From positions 1 to 42,355 of the forward strand of contig CAZKJO010000018.1 of assembly GCA_964553105.1 (NCBI GenBank): a DNA stretch of 42,355 bases, in the 5' to 3' direction. Below, in pieces: positions 1 to 8,456 of the stretch. The stretch is from Profundicola sp964553105. GTDB lineage: Bacteria > Bacteroidota > Bacteroidia > Flavobacteriales > Weeksellaceae. The translations under genes were made by a program, and so were the position numbers. The notes beneath the pieces are model-generated. The model saw only the letters and a program-made list of their open reading frames with translations, was not told the origin of the DNA and searched no databases. Position 1 is the stretch's first letter; every line of letters begins with the position of its first letter.

Positions 1-254
1 ATGTCATCTACTGCATAAGCGATGTGATGAATTCCTTGTCCACGTTTTTCTAAAAATTTAGCGATAGGACTTTCTGGATTGCTAGCTTCTAATAATTCGA
101 TTTTACTTTCACCAACCTTAAAAAAGGAAGTTGTAACGCCTTCTCTTTCTACGCTTTCCTGTTTATAAGGCTCTACGCCTAGTAATTTGGTGTAAAGTTC
201 ATTGGCTTCCTTTAAGTTATTAACTGCTATGCCTAAATGCTCTATTTTTCTCAT
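1..254 (-). CDS. mce: Methylmalonyl-CoA epimerase, 3'-truncated by window edge
   Basis: The minus strand from ATG 254-252 reads MRKIEHLGIAVNNLKEANEL and continues through residues ending GIHHIAYAVDD at the window edge. This is the N-terminal half (about 84 residues) of a glyoxalase/VOC-fold methylmalonyl-CoA epimerase. The family interconverts (2R)- and (2S)-methylmalonyl-CoA in the propionate/succinate pathway. The HLGIAV and HHIAYAV strands carry histidines expected to bind the metal. The gene is divergent from sufC, with 276 nt between the two starts. Only the truncation limits the call; other VOC enzymes are less likely because of the close match to the epimerase pattern. Confidence 0.85.
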   Translation of the reverse strand, partial: MRKIEHLGIAVNNLKEANELYTKLLGVEPYKQESVEREGVTTSFFKVGESKIELLEASNPESPIAKFLEKRGQGIHHIAYAVDD

Positions 255-504
255 TAATTATTTCAATTTAAGTTTTAAAGATACTAAAAATATAAAACGT
301 CTAAAATGAAAGTTGAGTCATCGATCACGCTTTATGCTATCTGGATTTTAGTCAAGCATGATTAAAATCAACTTTAGCTAAAGCAATTTGCGCAAATAGT
401 GGATAAGGACGTGTTTTAGAGTTAATTTTCAACTGATATTATTTTCGATATAAGCAGATAACTATTTTTTATTTAGGTTAATTTTAAATAGCGTTTAAAT
501 TCAC

Positions 505-512
505 TACTTTTG
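505..512 (+). promoter_or_regulatory. -7 box of the suf operon promoter
   Basis: TACTTTTG matches the Bacteroidota sigma-A -7 consensus TAnnTTTG and lies 18 nt before the sufC ATG at 531. No clear TTG is seen at -33. The rest of 255-530 is AT-rich divergent spacer between mce and sufC with no gene that I can support. Confidence 0.55.
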
Positions 513-530
513 TACCACAATAAATTGATT

Positions 531-1277
531 ATGCTAAAGATAAAAAATCTTCATGCCGGTATTGAGGGTAATGAAATATTAAAAGGAATTAACTTAGAAA
601 TTAAACCAGGTGAAGTTCACGCTATCATGGGGCCAAATGGTTCAGGTAAATCAACTTTATCGTCTGTGATTGCTGGAAACGAAAATTACGAAGTTACTGA
701 AGGTAGCATTGAAATGGAAAACGAAGACATCATGGAGCTTGGTCCAGACGAAAGAGCTCACAAAGGAATTTTCCTTTCTTTCCAATATCCAATCGAGATC
801 CCAGGTGTTTCGGTAACGAACTTCATCAAAACATCTATCAACGAAGTTAGAAAAGCTAGAGGACAGGAAGAAATGCCTGCAGCTGAAATGTTGAAAATGA
901 TTCGTGAGAAATCAGAATTATTAGGAATTAGAAGAGATTTTCTATCAAGATCACTCAACGAGGGATTCTCGGGAGGTGAGAAAAAGAGAAATGAAATTTT
1001 CCAAATGTTGATGTTAGATCCTAAGTTGGCTATTCTAGACGAAACGGATAGTGGATTGGATATTGACGCGTTACGTATCGTGGCAGAGGGAGTTAATAAA
1101 TTCAGAAATGAAGGAAACGCTGTGTTATTAATTACTCACTACCAAAGATTGTTGGACTACATTAAACCAGATTTTGTACATGTTCTTTCAGACGGTAAAA
1201 TCATTAAATCTGGAGATAAATCATTAGCCTTAGAGTTAGAGAGCAAAGGTTATGATTGGGTAAAAGAAGAAGCTTAA
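531..1277 (+). CDS. sufC: Fe-S cluster assembly ATPase SufC
   Basis: 248 aa, the usual length for the SufC ABC-type ATPase. It drives conformational changes in the SufB/SufD scaffold during Fe-S cluster assembly in the cytosol. Visible motifs are Walker A GPNGSGKST (residues 34-42), a signature-like FSGGEKKR, and Walker B LAILDETDSGLD, whose DSGLD form is typical of SufC. The open frame extends upstream to 510, but the ATG at 531 fits family starts and sits after the promoter box at 505-512. sufD follows after 1 nt, so the two are co-transcribed. The usual partner sufB is not next to it: the upstream neighbour is the divergent mce. Confidence 0.96.
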   Translation: MLKIKNLHAGIEGNEILKGINLEIKPGEVHAIMGPNGSGKSTLSSVIAGNENYEVTEGSIEMENEDIMELGPDERAHKGIFLSFQYPIEIPGVSVTNFIKTSINEVRKARGQEEMPAAEMLKMIREKSELLGIRRDFLSRSLNEGFSGGEKKRNEIFQMLMLDPKLAILDETDSGLDIDALRIVAEGVNKFRNEGNAVLLITHYQRLLDYIKPDFVHVLSDGKIIKSGDKSLALELESKGYDWVKEEA

Positions 1278-1278
1278 A

Positions 1279-2595
1279 ATGAAGGAATTACAAGATAAAC
1301 TTATCTCAGAACATATTCTATTCGATCGTAGAGGCAGTAAGCAACCTACGGTGATGGAAAAGTTGAGAGAAGAAGCCATAAAGAATTTTGAACAATTGGG
1401 TTTTCCAACGACTAAATTAGAAGATTGGAAATACACCAACATGCGTTCAGTCTTAAAAGACGAGTATAAAATATTCTCAGAGACCAAAGACATCCCAGTA
1501 AACTATTCTGATATTAAAAAGTACATGGTACATAACATCGATAGTTATAATTTGGTGTTCATCAATGGTGTTTATTCAAGCTATTTATCAACAACTACGC
1601 ACGACGAAGCAGATATTTGTGTTTTGTCAAGCGCAATGAGACAAGGTAAATATCAGCCAGTTATAGAGAATTATTATAACAAAATCGCCGATAATAAGGA
1701 GCATTTTGTCGCTTTAAATACAGCTTATACAAGAGACGGAGCTTATATTCACATTCCAAATAATGTGATTTTATCTCGACCTATTCAAATTACTTATTTC
1801 ACAACGGGAGATGAGAAGTTGATTTCACACCCAAGGAACTTAGTAGTTTTAGGAGATAACTCTAGCGCCAAAATTATCGAAAGACATCAAACGCTGAATG
1901 GTTTAGAGAATTTCTCTAACTCAGTGACTGAGATTCACGTGAGCAAAAACGCCCACTTGGATTATTATAAAATTCAAAATGATGATTTCGCAGCTTCTCT
2001 AGTAGATAGCACTTATTCTACACAAGAAAGAGATGCAACTTCTAGCGTACATACTTTCTCCTTAGGAGGAAATATTACTAGAAACTCATTGAACTTTATT
2101 CAAAATGGAGTTAATTGTAATTCAATTTTGAAGGCAATTACCTTAGGTGAAGGAGATCAGTTGATCGACCACCATACATTTGTAGAGCACATGAGCCCAA
2201 ATTGCGAAAGCCATGAGTTGTACAGAACTGTAATGAATGATAATTCAAAAGGAGTATTCAACGGAAAAGTATTAGTTGATGCAGATGCTCAGAAAATTGA
2301 TGCATTCCAACAAAATAATAATATTCTTTTATCTCCTAACGCTGGTGTAGATACCAAGCCTCAATTAGAGATTTTTGCAGATGATGTGAAATGTTCACAT
2401 GGTTGTACAGTAGGTCAGTTAGATGATGAAGCGATGTTCTATTTAAAATCAAGAGGTATTCCAGACAAAGAAGCCAAAGCAATGATGTTATTTGCTTTCT
2501 GTGCCGACGTTATGGAAACAATTGATATCCCAGAATTGAAAAACAAAATTTCAGTCATTATCGCCAAAAAATTGGGCGTTGACTTAAGTTTTTAA
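1279..2595 (+). CDS. sufD: Fe-S cluster assembly protein SufD
   Basis: 438 aa. A SufB/SufD-family scaffold subunit that binds SufC and helps build Fe-S clusters. The C-terminal half carries the family pattern, including VLVDADAQKIDAFQQNNNIL and the KCSHGCTVGQLDDEAMFYLKSRG segment with its conserved Cys/His. The N-terminal KLEDWKYTN pattern is also typical of SufD. The start ATG lies 1 nt after the sufC stop. A strong hairpin follows at 2612-2639, so transcription may be attenuated before sufS. It is shorter than SufB (about 480 aa) and lacks the SufB N-terminus, so SufD is preferred. Confidence 0.94.
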   Translation: MKELQDKLISEHILFDRRGSKQPTVMEKLREEAIKNFEQLGFPTTKLEDWKYTNMRSVLKDEYKIFSETKDIPVNYSDIKKYMVHNIDSYNLVFINGVYSSYLSTTTHDEADICVLSSAMRQGKYQPVIENYYNKIADNKEHFVALNTAYTRDGAYIHIPNNVILSRPIQITYFTTGDEKLISHPRNLVVLGDNSSAKIIERHQTLNGLENFSNSVTEIHVSKNAHLDYYKIQNDDFAASLVDSTYSTQERDATSSVHTFSLGGNITRNSLNFIQNGVNCNSILKAITLGEGDQLIDHHTFVEHMSPNCESHELYRTVMNDNSKGVFNGKVLVDADAQKIDAFQQNNNILLSPNAGVDTKPQLEIFADDVKCSHGCTVGQLDDEAMFYLKSRGIPDKEAKAMMLFAFCADVMETIDIPELKNKISVIIAKKLGVDLSF

Positions 2596-2611
2596 AAATT
2601 AATAAGTACCT

Positions 2612-2643
2612 ATGAATAGCTCAATTTTGAGCTATTCATTTTT
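2612..2643 (+). terminator. Hairpin with T-run between sufD and sufS
   Basis: Perfect inverted repeat: ATGAATAGCTCAA (2612-2624), a 2-nt spacer, and TTGAGCTATTCAT (2627-2639), followed by TTTT. It looks like an intrinsic terminator inside the operon and would lower expression of sufS relative to sufCD, unless sufS has its own promoter. An ATG at 2612 is in frame with sufS but lies in the hairpin and is not the preferred start. Confidence 0.6.
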
Positions 2644-2656
2644 ACAATCATTTTAT

Positions 2657-3877
2657 ATGAAAGACTTATCTCACATAAGAAATCAATTTCCCATCTTAGA
2701 ACGCAGGGTGAACGGAAAACCATTGGTTTATTTAGACAATGGAGCTACGTCGCAGAACCCGAAATCGGTGAATGATGCCATTGTAGATTATTATACAAGC
2801 ATCAACGCCAATGTGCATCGTGGAATCCATACGCTAAGTCAGGAAGCTACAGAGGCTATGGAAAATAGCCGTAAGAAAATTCAGGCATTTATTAATGCTA
2901 AACATGATTATGAGGTAATTTTCACCTATGGAACTACAGATTCAATTAATCTTGTCGCAAGAGGTTTAGAAGGCCTTATTCAAGAAGGAGATGAAATTAT
3001 AATTTCTGAATTAGAACATCACTCTAATATTGTTCCCTGGCAAATGCTTTGTGAGAAATCGGGAGCAATTTTAAAATATATTCCATTAAAAGTTGATGGA
3101 ACATTGGATATGCAGGTTTATAAAAACTTGTTATCTGATAAAACAAAACTAGTTTCGGTAAATCATGTATCGAATGCACTAGGCGTAGTGAACCCAGTCG
3201 ATCAAATCATAGCAGAAGCACATGCTGTGGGTGCTTGGGTTTTATTAGACGGAGCACAAGCAGTCCCGCATAAGAAAGTAGACGTGCAGGCCTTAGATGC
3301 CGATTTTTATGCATTTTCTGGGCATAAGATGTACGGACCAACCGGAACTGGAATTCTTTATGGGAAAGAAGAAATCCTAAATCAGCTCAATCCCTATCGC
3401 GGAGGAGGAGAGATGATCGATACGGTGAGTATGGAGAAATCCACTTATGCTGGCTTGCCCTTTAAGTTTGAAGCAGGAACGCCTAATATTGCTGGTAATA
3501 TAGTTTTAGGAAAAGCAGTTGATTTTATGAATGAAATCGGTATTGATTTTATTTATGAACACGAGCAAGAACTGATTAAATATACCAGAGAGCAATTGGC
3601 TACTATTCCAGAAATTGTTGTTTATGCAAAAGATGCCCCTGGTTCGGGAGCTGTTTCTTTTAATATTCAAAGAGAAGGAGTGCATTCATCTGATGTGGGA
3701 ATGATCTTAGATAAATTAGGTATTGCGGTTAGAACGGGACATCATTGTTGTCAACCTATCATGAGCAAGTTTGAGATTCCTGGTACGGTGAGAGCGAGTT
3801 TTGCTGTTTATAATACCAAAGAAGATGTAGATGAGCTCATTAAAGGCCTTAAAATGGCAGTTCAAATGCTTGCCTAA
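2657..3877 (+). CDS. sufS: Cysteine desulfurase SufS
   Basis: 406 aa, exactly the family length. A PLP-dependent group II cysteine desulfurase that takes sulfur from L-cysteine as a persulfide for the Suf scaffold. The PLP lysine is in AFSGHKMYGPTG, and the catalytic Cys364 is in RTGHHCCQP. Start chosen at ATG 2657 (MKDLSHIRNQFPIL), which matches family N-termini. An in-frame ATG at 2612 would add 15 residues encoded by the terminator-like hairpin. It is third in the suf cluster. No sufE or sufU is seen directly downstream; a DUF4230 gene follows instead. Confidence 0.95.
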   Translation: MKDLSHIRNQFPILERRVNGKPLVYLDNGATSQNPKSVNDAIVDYYTSINANVHRGIHTLSQEATEAMENSRKKIQAFINAKHDYEVIFTYGTTDSINLVARGLEGLIQEGDEIIISELEHHSNIVPWQMLCEKSGAILKYIPLKVDGTLDMQVYKNLLSDKTKLVSVNHVSNALGVVNPVDQIIAEAHAVGAWVLLDGAQAVPHKKVDVQALDADFYAFSGHKMYGPTGTGILYGKEEILNQLNPYRGGGEMIDTVSMEKSTYAGLPFKFEAGTPNIAGNIVLGKAVDFMNEIGIDFIYEHEQELIKYTREQLATIPEIVVYAKDAPGSGAVSFNIQREGVHSSDVGMILDKLGIAVRTGHHCCQPIMSKFEIPGTVRASFAVYNTKEDVDELIKGLKMAVQMLA

Positions 3878-3945
3878 AAGTTTAGAGCATATCTTATCTT
3901 TAACAATGGAACGATTTTCGTTAATCTTTTAACAAAATAAATTGA

Positions 3946-4671
3946 ATGTTAGGATTTTTAAAACACCGTGCTGCGCTTTGGACCTTGAGCTTTTTACTAC
4001 TGCTAGACATCGCGTATATTGTTTATAATCTTCAAAAAAATCAAGATCCAACACTTTTGATGGTGGCATTTTTGATTCTTGGATTAATTCTAGGAGCCTT
4101 GTTGGTCATCATTCTTAATAAAGATAGAAAAGATGCTGCCCCAACACTTAGAACAGAATCATCACACACAGTGATGGAGAGTATGCAAAAGGTGTTTAAA
4201 ATTGTAACTGCAGAAGGACATTTTAATGAGATTTACGACTATAAGGAAACTTCAAAGCTGTTGAAATTTATTCCTTCCACTAAAAAAGCCTTGGTCGTAA
4301 TTAAGGGTAAGGTTCACTTGGGCTATGATTTTGCTAAAGCCAAATGGGAAATAGACGAAGACAACAAGAAAATAAAATTAATTCATTTTCCTGAGCCTGA
4401 ATTGCTTTCTTTGGACACGGATTACGAATATTATAATATTGAGGAGCAGTTTTATAATCTATTTAGCAAAGAAGATTTAGCCAATATTCAGAGAGAAGGA
4501 AAGAATCAAATTAGAATTGCAGCTATGAAGAGCCATTTACCACAAACTGCTGCTGAGCAAATTGAGTTGGTGTTAAAAGAACTTCTCATGGCAAGAGATT
4601 GGACCTTAGAAAATGCAGATTTAATTACGGAGAGTGCAAAGCGATTAGAAAATAAAAGCTTACAGCCGTAG
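3946..4671 (+). CDS. DUF4230 membrane-anchored protein
   Basis: 241 aa, function unknown. Two hydrophobic helices lie at the N-terminus (about residues 10-28 and 36-57). A cytoplasmic or periplasmic DUF4230-type domain follows, starting near ESMQKVFKIVTAEGHF and including KALVVIKGKVHLGYDF. This family is widespread in Bacteroidota and Firmicutes and has no known biochemical role. It follows sufS by 68 nt in the same direction. A small symmetric element (AACGA-TTT-TCGTT, 3910-3922) lies in the gap and may be a weak terminator. The DUF assignment rests on motif recognition only. Confidence 0.75.
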   Translation: MLGFLKHRAALWTLSFLLLLDIAYIVYNLQKNQDPTLLMVAFLILGLILGALLVIILNKDRKDAAPTLRTESSHTVMESMQKVFKIVTAEGHFNEIYDYKETSKLLKFIPSTKKALVVIKGKVHLGYDFAKAKWEIDEDNKKIKLIHFPEPELLSLDTDYEYYNIEEQFYNLFSKEDLANIQREGKNQIRIAAMKSHLPQTAAEQIELVLKELLMARDWTLENADLITESAKRLENKSLQP

Positions 4672-4746
4672 AGATAATATTATTTATATTTCATTCATTA
4701 AAGCTAGGGGTTTGAAGATTTTAAATAATTCTTAACTTGCTTTCAT

Positions 4747-5355
4747 ATGCAACTCACTTTTCAGACTGAATATTTAGAAGCCGGATGCGATGAAGCAGGT
4801 CGTGGATGTTTGGCTGGACCAGTTGTGGCCGCCGCAGTGATCTTGGCGCATGATTTTAATCCAGGTGAGCTCAATGATTCTAAGCAGTTGAGCGAGAAAC
4901 AACGTTATGAATTACGCACTAGAATTGAGCACGAAGCTGTTTGCTGGGCGGTGGGTTATGTTTCTCCTGAAGAAATTGATGAAATCAATATTTTAAATGC
5001 AAGTTTCTTGGCCATGCATCGTGCCCTAGATGGCTTAAGGCTTTCGCCTGATTTTATTGCGGTTGATGGCAATCGTTTTACACCTTATAAAAGAGTAAAA
5101 CATCAGTGTGTGGTGAAAGGCGATGCGAAGTATTTAAATATTGCAGCAGCATCTGTTTTGGCTAAAACTTATCGCGATGATTTTATGAAAGAAATTCATG
5201 AGGAATTTCCATATTATCAATGGGATAAAAACAAAGGATATCCTACCAAATCACATCGTTTAGGAATCAAAGAAAAAGGCCCATGCAAATATCATCGCAT
5301 GAGTTTTAATTTAATTTCGCCGCAAATTGAAATTGAGTTTAAAAAGGATATCTAA
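4747..5355 (+). CDS. rnhB: Ribonuclease HII
   Basis: 202 aa. RNase HII cuts RNA in RNA-DNA hybrids and starts the removal of single ribonucleotides from DNA. The catalytic acids are visible: D15 and E16 in DEAGRG and D107 in IAVDGNRF, with a fourth expected in the KYLNIAAASVLAKTYRD region. The family motif SVLAKTYRD and the KGYPTKSH segment are intact. Its last 17 nt overlap the 3' end of the convergent coaD gene, so the two share coding DNA on opposite strands, and no terminator separates them. Confidence 0.95.
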   Translation: MQLTFQTEYLEAGCDEAGRGCLAGPVVAAAVILAHDFNPGELNDSKQLSEKQRYELRTRIEHEAVCWAVGYVSPEEIDEINILNASFLAMHRALDGLRLSPDFIAVDGNRFTPYKRVKHQCVVKGDAKYLNIAAASVLAKTYRDDFMKEIHEEFPYYQWDKNKGYPTKSHRLGIKEKGPCKYHRMSFNLISPQIEIEFKKDI

Positions 5356-5961
5356 CCGTATCGGGAACTAACATGGTGTAATCACCACCGTTGCGCATGA
5401 CATCGCGAACAATACTTGAACTGATGTAGGATTTACCTGATGAGGTAAGTAAAAATACAGTCTCAATCTCCTTATTCGTCATAGCTCGATTGGTATGAGC
5501 AATGGCTTTTTCGAACTCGAAATCAGCAGGATTTCTCAATCCTCTTAAGATAAATTGAGCATTTTTAGACATCACATAGTCAACCGTTAATCCTTGGTAA
5601 GTATCAACTTCAACTTTATCGTGGGAAGCAAAGGTTTTCTCTAGGAATTCAATTCTTTGCTCTAGCGTAAACATGTANNNNNNNNNNNNNNNNNNNNNNN
5701 NNNNNNNNNNNNNNNNNNNNNNNNNNNNNNNNNNNNNNNNNNNNNNNNNNNNNNNNNNNNNNNNNNNNNNNNNNNNNGGGAAGCAAAGGTTTTCTCTAGG
5801 AATTCAATTCTTTGCTCTAGCGTAAACATGTACTTTTTTGAAGCATTGTGACCGATAGCCACAATTATTTTATCAAAAAGGGGTAAGGCTCTATCTATAA
5901 TATCTTGGTGTCCTAAAGTGATAGGGTCAAAAGATCCTGGGAATACGGCAATTCTTTCCAT
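5339..5961 (-). CDS. coaD: Phosphopantetheine adenylyltransferase, split by an assembly gap
   Basis: Transfers AMP from ATP to 4'-phosphopantetheine to give dephospho-CoA, the penultimate step of CoA synthesis. The N-terminus MERIAVFPGSFDPITLGHQD (ATG 5961-5959) carries the GSFDP and TLGH nucleotide-binding motif. The C-terminal half carries ISSSIVRDV, the family ISSTxxR-like motif. The gene is interrupted by 100 Ns (5678-5777), but 55 bp on each side (5623-5677 and 5778-5832) are identical. Removing the Ns and one copy gives an uninterrupted 155-aa protein, the normal CoaD length, so the gene is almost certainly intact. It starts 2 nt after the TerB-like gene stop. Confidence 0.93.
5678..5777. 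other. 100-N scaffold gap with duplicated 55-bp flanks
   Basis: Exactly 100 Ns. The 55 bases before (5623-5677) and after (5778-5832) are identical. This is the pattern of two contigs ending in a shared k-mer that the scaffolder did not merge. Merging restores coaD in frame. Confidence 0.9.
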
Positions 5962-5963
5962 GC

Positions 5964-6338
5964 TTATGAATTTGCTTTTAATTCCTCTTCTCTGCTGCGC
6001 CAAGTTTTTAGTAATAGTCTATACAAAGAGTTTTCTTCGTCGGTGATCTCATCATCTGCACGGATTAAATCTTTAGCAAATAATACAAATTCTTCTCTTT
6101 CATTGTGAGAAGAATCATCATAAAAATCACGGGCTTTACTCGCAAAATGCTCATCGAAACTAGACTCAGTTAAGGTGATGATTTGATCTAATTCATCATC
6201 TAGATTAAGTCGAATTAATGACTCAACAGATAAGTATTCGCGGATCACATCATCGCTTTTCGCGTCTAAATGACCTTCTGCAGTAGCCAACATCGTCAAC
6301 AAGTGATAGCCAGCAATGATTTTATTTGATTTTTTCAT
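5964..6338 (-). CDS. TerB-like (tellurite resistance TerB fold) small protein
   Basis: 124 aa, cytosolic and helical, with no signal peptide or membrane segment. The N-terminal pattern HLLTMLATAEGHLDAKSDDVI followed by acidic helices, and the later LFAKDLIRADDEITDEE, resemble the two metal-binding-like helix pairs of the TerB domain. The function of such stand-alone proteins is unknown, and tellurite resistance should not be assumed. It is the likely first gene of a two-gene unit with coaD (2-nt spacing). A small hairpin (TGTGG/CCACA, 6356-6371) lies in its upstream leader. Confidence 0.6.
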   Translation of the reverse strand: MKKSNKIIAGYHLLTMLATAEGHLDAKSDDVIREYLSVESLIRLNLDDELDQIITLTESSFDEHFASKARDFYDDSSHNEREEFVLFAKDLIRADDEITDEENSLYRLLLKTWRSREEELKANS

Positions 6339-6461
6339 AGGATGAAAATTTAATTTGTGGGCTCAACCACACTTAACACAAATTTAATGAGTTTACTTGA
6401 TTTATTCTCATAAAACGAGAGAAAAGACAATTTTTGATTTAAGACGCTAATTTTTAAGTTT

Positions 6462-8348
6462 TTAAACTTGAGCCACTAATTCTTCCCAAGTTTTCATTTT
6501 ATCTTCAAGAGATTTTTGAATTTTTGCGTATTTGCTTAATTCCTCCTCGCTAGGATTGTGCTCGGTAAAGGATTTCTCCATTTTTTCCATCTCCGTTTCT
6601 ATCTCAGTAATCTCTGATTCAACTTGACTGATTTTATTCTTAATTTTTTTAATCTCAGCTTCATCGGTTTGAGGTTTAGGAGCTTCTTTAGGAACTGGAG
6701 CAGTTTTAGTCTTTTCAACTTTCTCAATTTCTCGCATGTTTTCTGCTTTGCGATATACTAAGTAATCGTCGATACCTCCTAAAAATTCTTTTACCTCACC
6801 ATCCTTAAACTCAACGATTTTTTGTGCTAAACCAGATAAGAATTCTCTATCGTGAGAAACCAAAATTAAAGTTCCTTCGTAGCTGTTTAAAGCATTTTTT
6901 AAGATTTCTTTTGATTGAATGTCTAAGTGGTTAGTCGGCTCATCCATAATCAATACGTTCGATGGATGTAGAAGTAATTTAGCTAATGCTAAACGGTTCC
7001 TCTCCCCTCCAGATAAAACCTTTACTTTTTTTTCTGCAGCTTCTCCACTGAACAAGAATGCACCCAAAATATCTCGTACCTTAAGTCGCGTTTGTTCGGT
7101 TGCAGCATATTCTGCTTCCTCTAGAACTGTTCTTTCGTCTTTAAGAACGTGATGTTGATTTTGAGCAAAATAACCTACTTCAACATTATGTCCATGTTGA
7201 ATTTTACCTTCATAATCGAGTTCGCCTACAATACAGCGCGCCAAAGTGGTTTTTCCTTGTCCGTTTTGTCCCACGAAAGCTACTTTTTCACCACGAACTA
7301 CTTCTAAGTTAACGCCAGAGAAAATTGTATTATCTCCAAATGATTTAGAAACATCTTCTAAAGTGAAAATAATTTTCCCTGATCGCTGAGATGGAGCAAA
7401 CTTAATATTCATCGAGTGAACATCTTCGTTTTCAACTTCAATTACATCTATTCGGTTTAGTTTTTTCTGCAAAGATTTGGCGGTAGAAGCCTTAGATGCC
7501 TTGGCTCTAAACTTATCGATCAGTTGTTCGGTGTGCTTAATGTAGTTCTCTTGATTCTTTTTCGCAGATTCTAACTTTTCTCTTCTTTCTTCGCGCAATT
7601 GGAGATATTTAGAATAATTTGCTTTGTAATCATGCACTTGTTTGTTGGCAATCTCTAGGGTTCTGTTAGTAATATTATCTAAGAATAACTTATCGTGAGA
7701 AACCAATACAACAGCTCCAGGATATCCCGTTAAGAATTCCTCTAACCATACGATAGAGTCAATATCCAAGTGGTTAGTAGGCTCATCCAGAAGCAAAATG
7801 TCATGATGCTTAAGTAATAATTTGGCTAATTCTACACGCATTCTCCAACCACCTGAAAATTCAGCCGTAAGACGAGGGAAATCAGATTCCTTAAATCCTA
7901 AACCTTTTAATACTTTTTCCATGTCGGCATCCTTACTATATCCACCCAAAACAGTGAAACGATCGGTATAGTGGCTAATGTCTTCGATCAATTTACTGTA
8001 TTCGTCGCTTTCGTAATCTGTGCGCGTAGTTAGCTGATGGTTGATTTCATCTATTCGTGCTTGAATTTTATTTAACTCAACATAAGCCTGTGAAGCTTCA
8101 TCCCAAATCGTGCGTCCTTCTTCGAAATCAATATCTTGGGAAAGGTAACCAACGCTAACTTCACCTTCATGTACCACATCTCCTTCGGTGGCAGGCTGAG
8201 CTTTAGCTAAAATTTGTAATAAGGTTGATTTTCCGGCTCCATTTTTTCCGGCCAAACCAATCCTATCTCCTTTATTAATCCTAAAAGATACATTATCGAA
8301 TAGATAATTCCCGGCAAAATGAACCCCAACTTTTTGTGCTTGTAACAT
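6462..8348 (-). CDS. ABC-F family ATPase (translation factor type)
   Basis: 628 aa. Two ABC domains in tandem with no membrane segments, as in ABC-F proteins that act on ribosomes (EttA, Uup, YheS, YbiT groups). First Walker A GKNGAGKST (about 34-42), second GQNGQGKTT. Signatures are FSGGWRMR and LSGGERNR, and the Walker B/D-loops are LLLDEPTNHLD and LIMDEPTNHLD. The arm insert follows the first domain, and the basic inter-domain linker (about residues 250-310, rich in K/R) is present. A C-terminal coiled coil (about 560-628) resembles Uup and YheS, but I cannot fix the subfamily. A full promoter ends 4 nt before the ATG, suggesting a leaderless mRNA. Confidence 0.92.
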   Translation of the reverse strand: MLQAQKVGVHFAGNYLFDNVSFRINKGDRIGLAGKNGAGKSTLLQILAKAQPATEGDVVHEGEVSVGYLSQDIDFEEGRTIWDEASQAYVELNKIQARIDEINHQLTTRTDYESDEYSKLIEDISHYTDRFTVLGGYSKDADMEKVLKGLGFKESDFPRLTAEFSGGWRMRVELAKLLLKHHDILLLDEPTNHLDIDSIVWLEEFLTGYPGAVVLVSHDKLFLDNITNRTLEIANKQVHDYKANYSKYLQLREERREKLESAKKNQENYIKHTEQLIDKFRAKASKASTAKSLQKKLNRIDVIEVENEDVHSMNIKFAPSQRSGKIIFTLEDVSKSFGDNTIFSGVNLEVVRGEKVAFVGQNGQGKTTLARCIVGELDYEGKIQHGHNVEVGYFAQNQHHVLKDERTVLEEAEYAATEQTRLKVRDILGAFLFSGEAAEKKVKVLSGGERNRLALAKLLLHPSNVLIMDEPTNHLDIQSKEILKNALNSYEGTLILVSHDREFLSGLAQKIVEFKDGEVKEFLGGIDDYLVYRKAENMREIEKVEKTKTAPVPKEAPKPQTDEAEIKKIKNKISQVESEITEIETEMEKMEKSFTEHNPSEEELSKYAKIQKSLEDKMKTWEELVAQV

Positions 8349-8352
8349 TTGG

Positions 8353-8381
8353 CAAATATACTGACATTCCTATTAAGCCAA
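8353..8381 (-). promoter_or_regulatory. Promoter of the ABC-F gene, near-leaderless
   Basis: On the minus strand, TTG (8381-8379), an 18-nt spacer, then TATATTTG (8360-8353), a perfect match to the Bacteroidota -33/-7 pattern. Only 4 nt separate the box from the ATG at 8348, so transcription should begin at or next to the start codon. Confidence 0.75.
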
Positions 8382-8406
8382 AAGGAAACTCCAGTAGCTA
8401 GGCTAT

Positions 8407-8435
8407 AATTATTAAAAAATTATTTTTTAATAATT
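8407..8435 (-). terminator. AT-rich hairpin after the glycosyltransferase gene
   Basis: Perfect 13-bp inverted repeat (8407-8419 and 8423-8435) with loop TTA, lying 21 nt after the stop of the glycosyltransferase on the minus strand. The stem is all A/T, so terminator function is possible but weak. Confidence 0.4.
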
Positions 8436-8456
8436 TTTAAGGTTGAATAACTTGGT

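Noticed and set aside
1236..1493. Minus-strand frame across the sufC-sufD junction
   Set aside because: Overlaps two certain genes and shows no recognisable features.
2612..2656. Longer SufS starting at ATG 2612
   Set aside because: The extra 15 codons fall in a perfect terminator-like hairpin, and the ATG at 2657 matches the family start and length.
5623..5832. 55-bp direct repeat as a biological duplication
   Set aside because: It flanks exactly 100 Ns, the same length recurs at the trp leader gap, and collapsing it restores coaD in frame. Assembly overlap explains it.
5964..6338. A tellurite resistance function for the TerB-like gene
   Set aside because: No other ter genes are nearby, and the TerB fold is widespread in proteins without that role.
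8407..8435. AT-rich 13-bp palindrome as a regulatory operator of the ABC-F gene
   Set aside because: It lies upstream of the -33 element, closer to the glycosyltransferase stop, and is all A/T. A weak terminator is the simpler reading.
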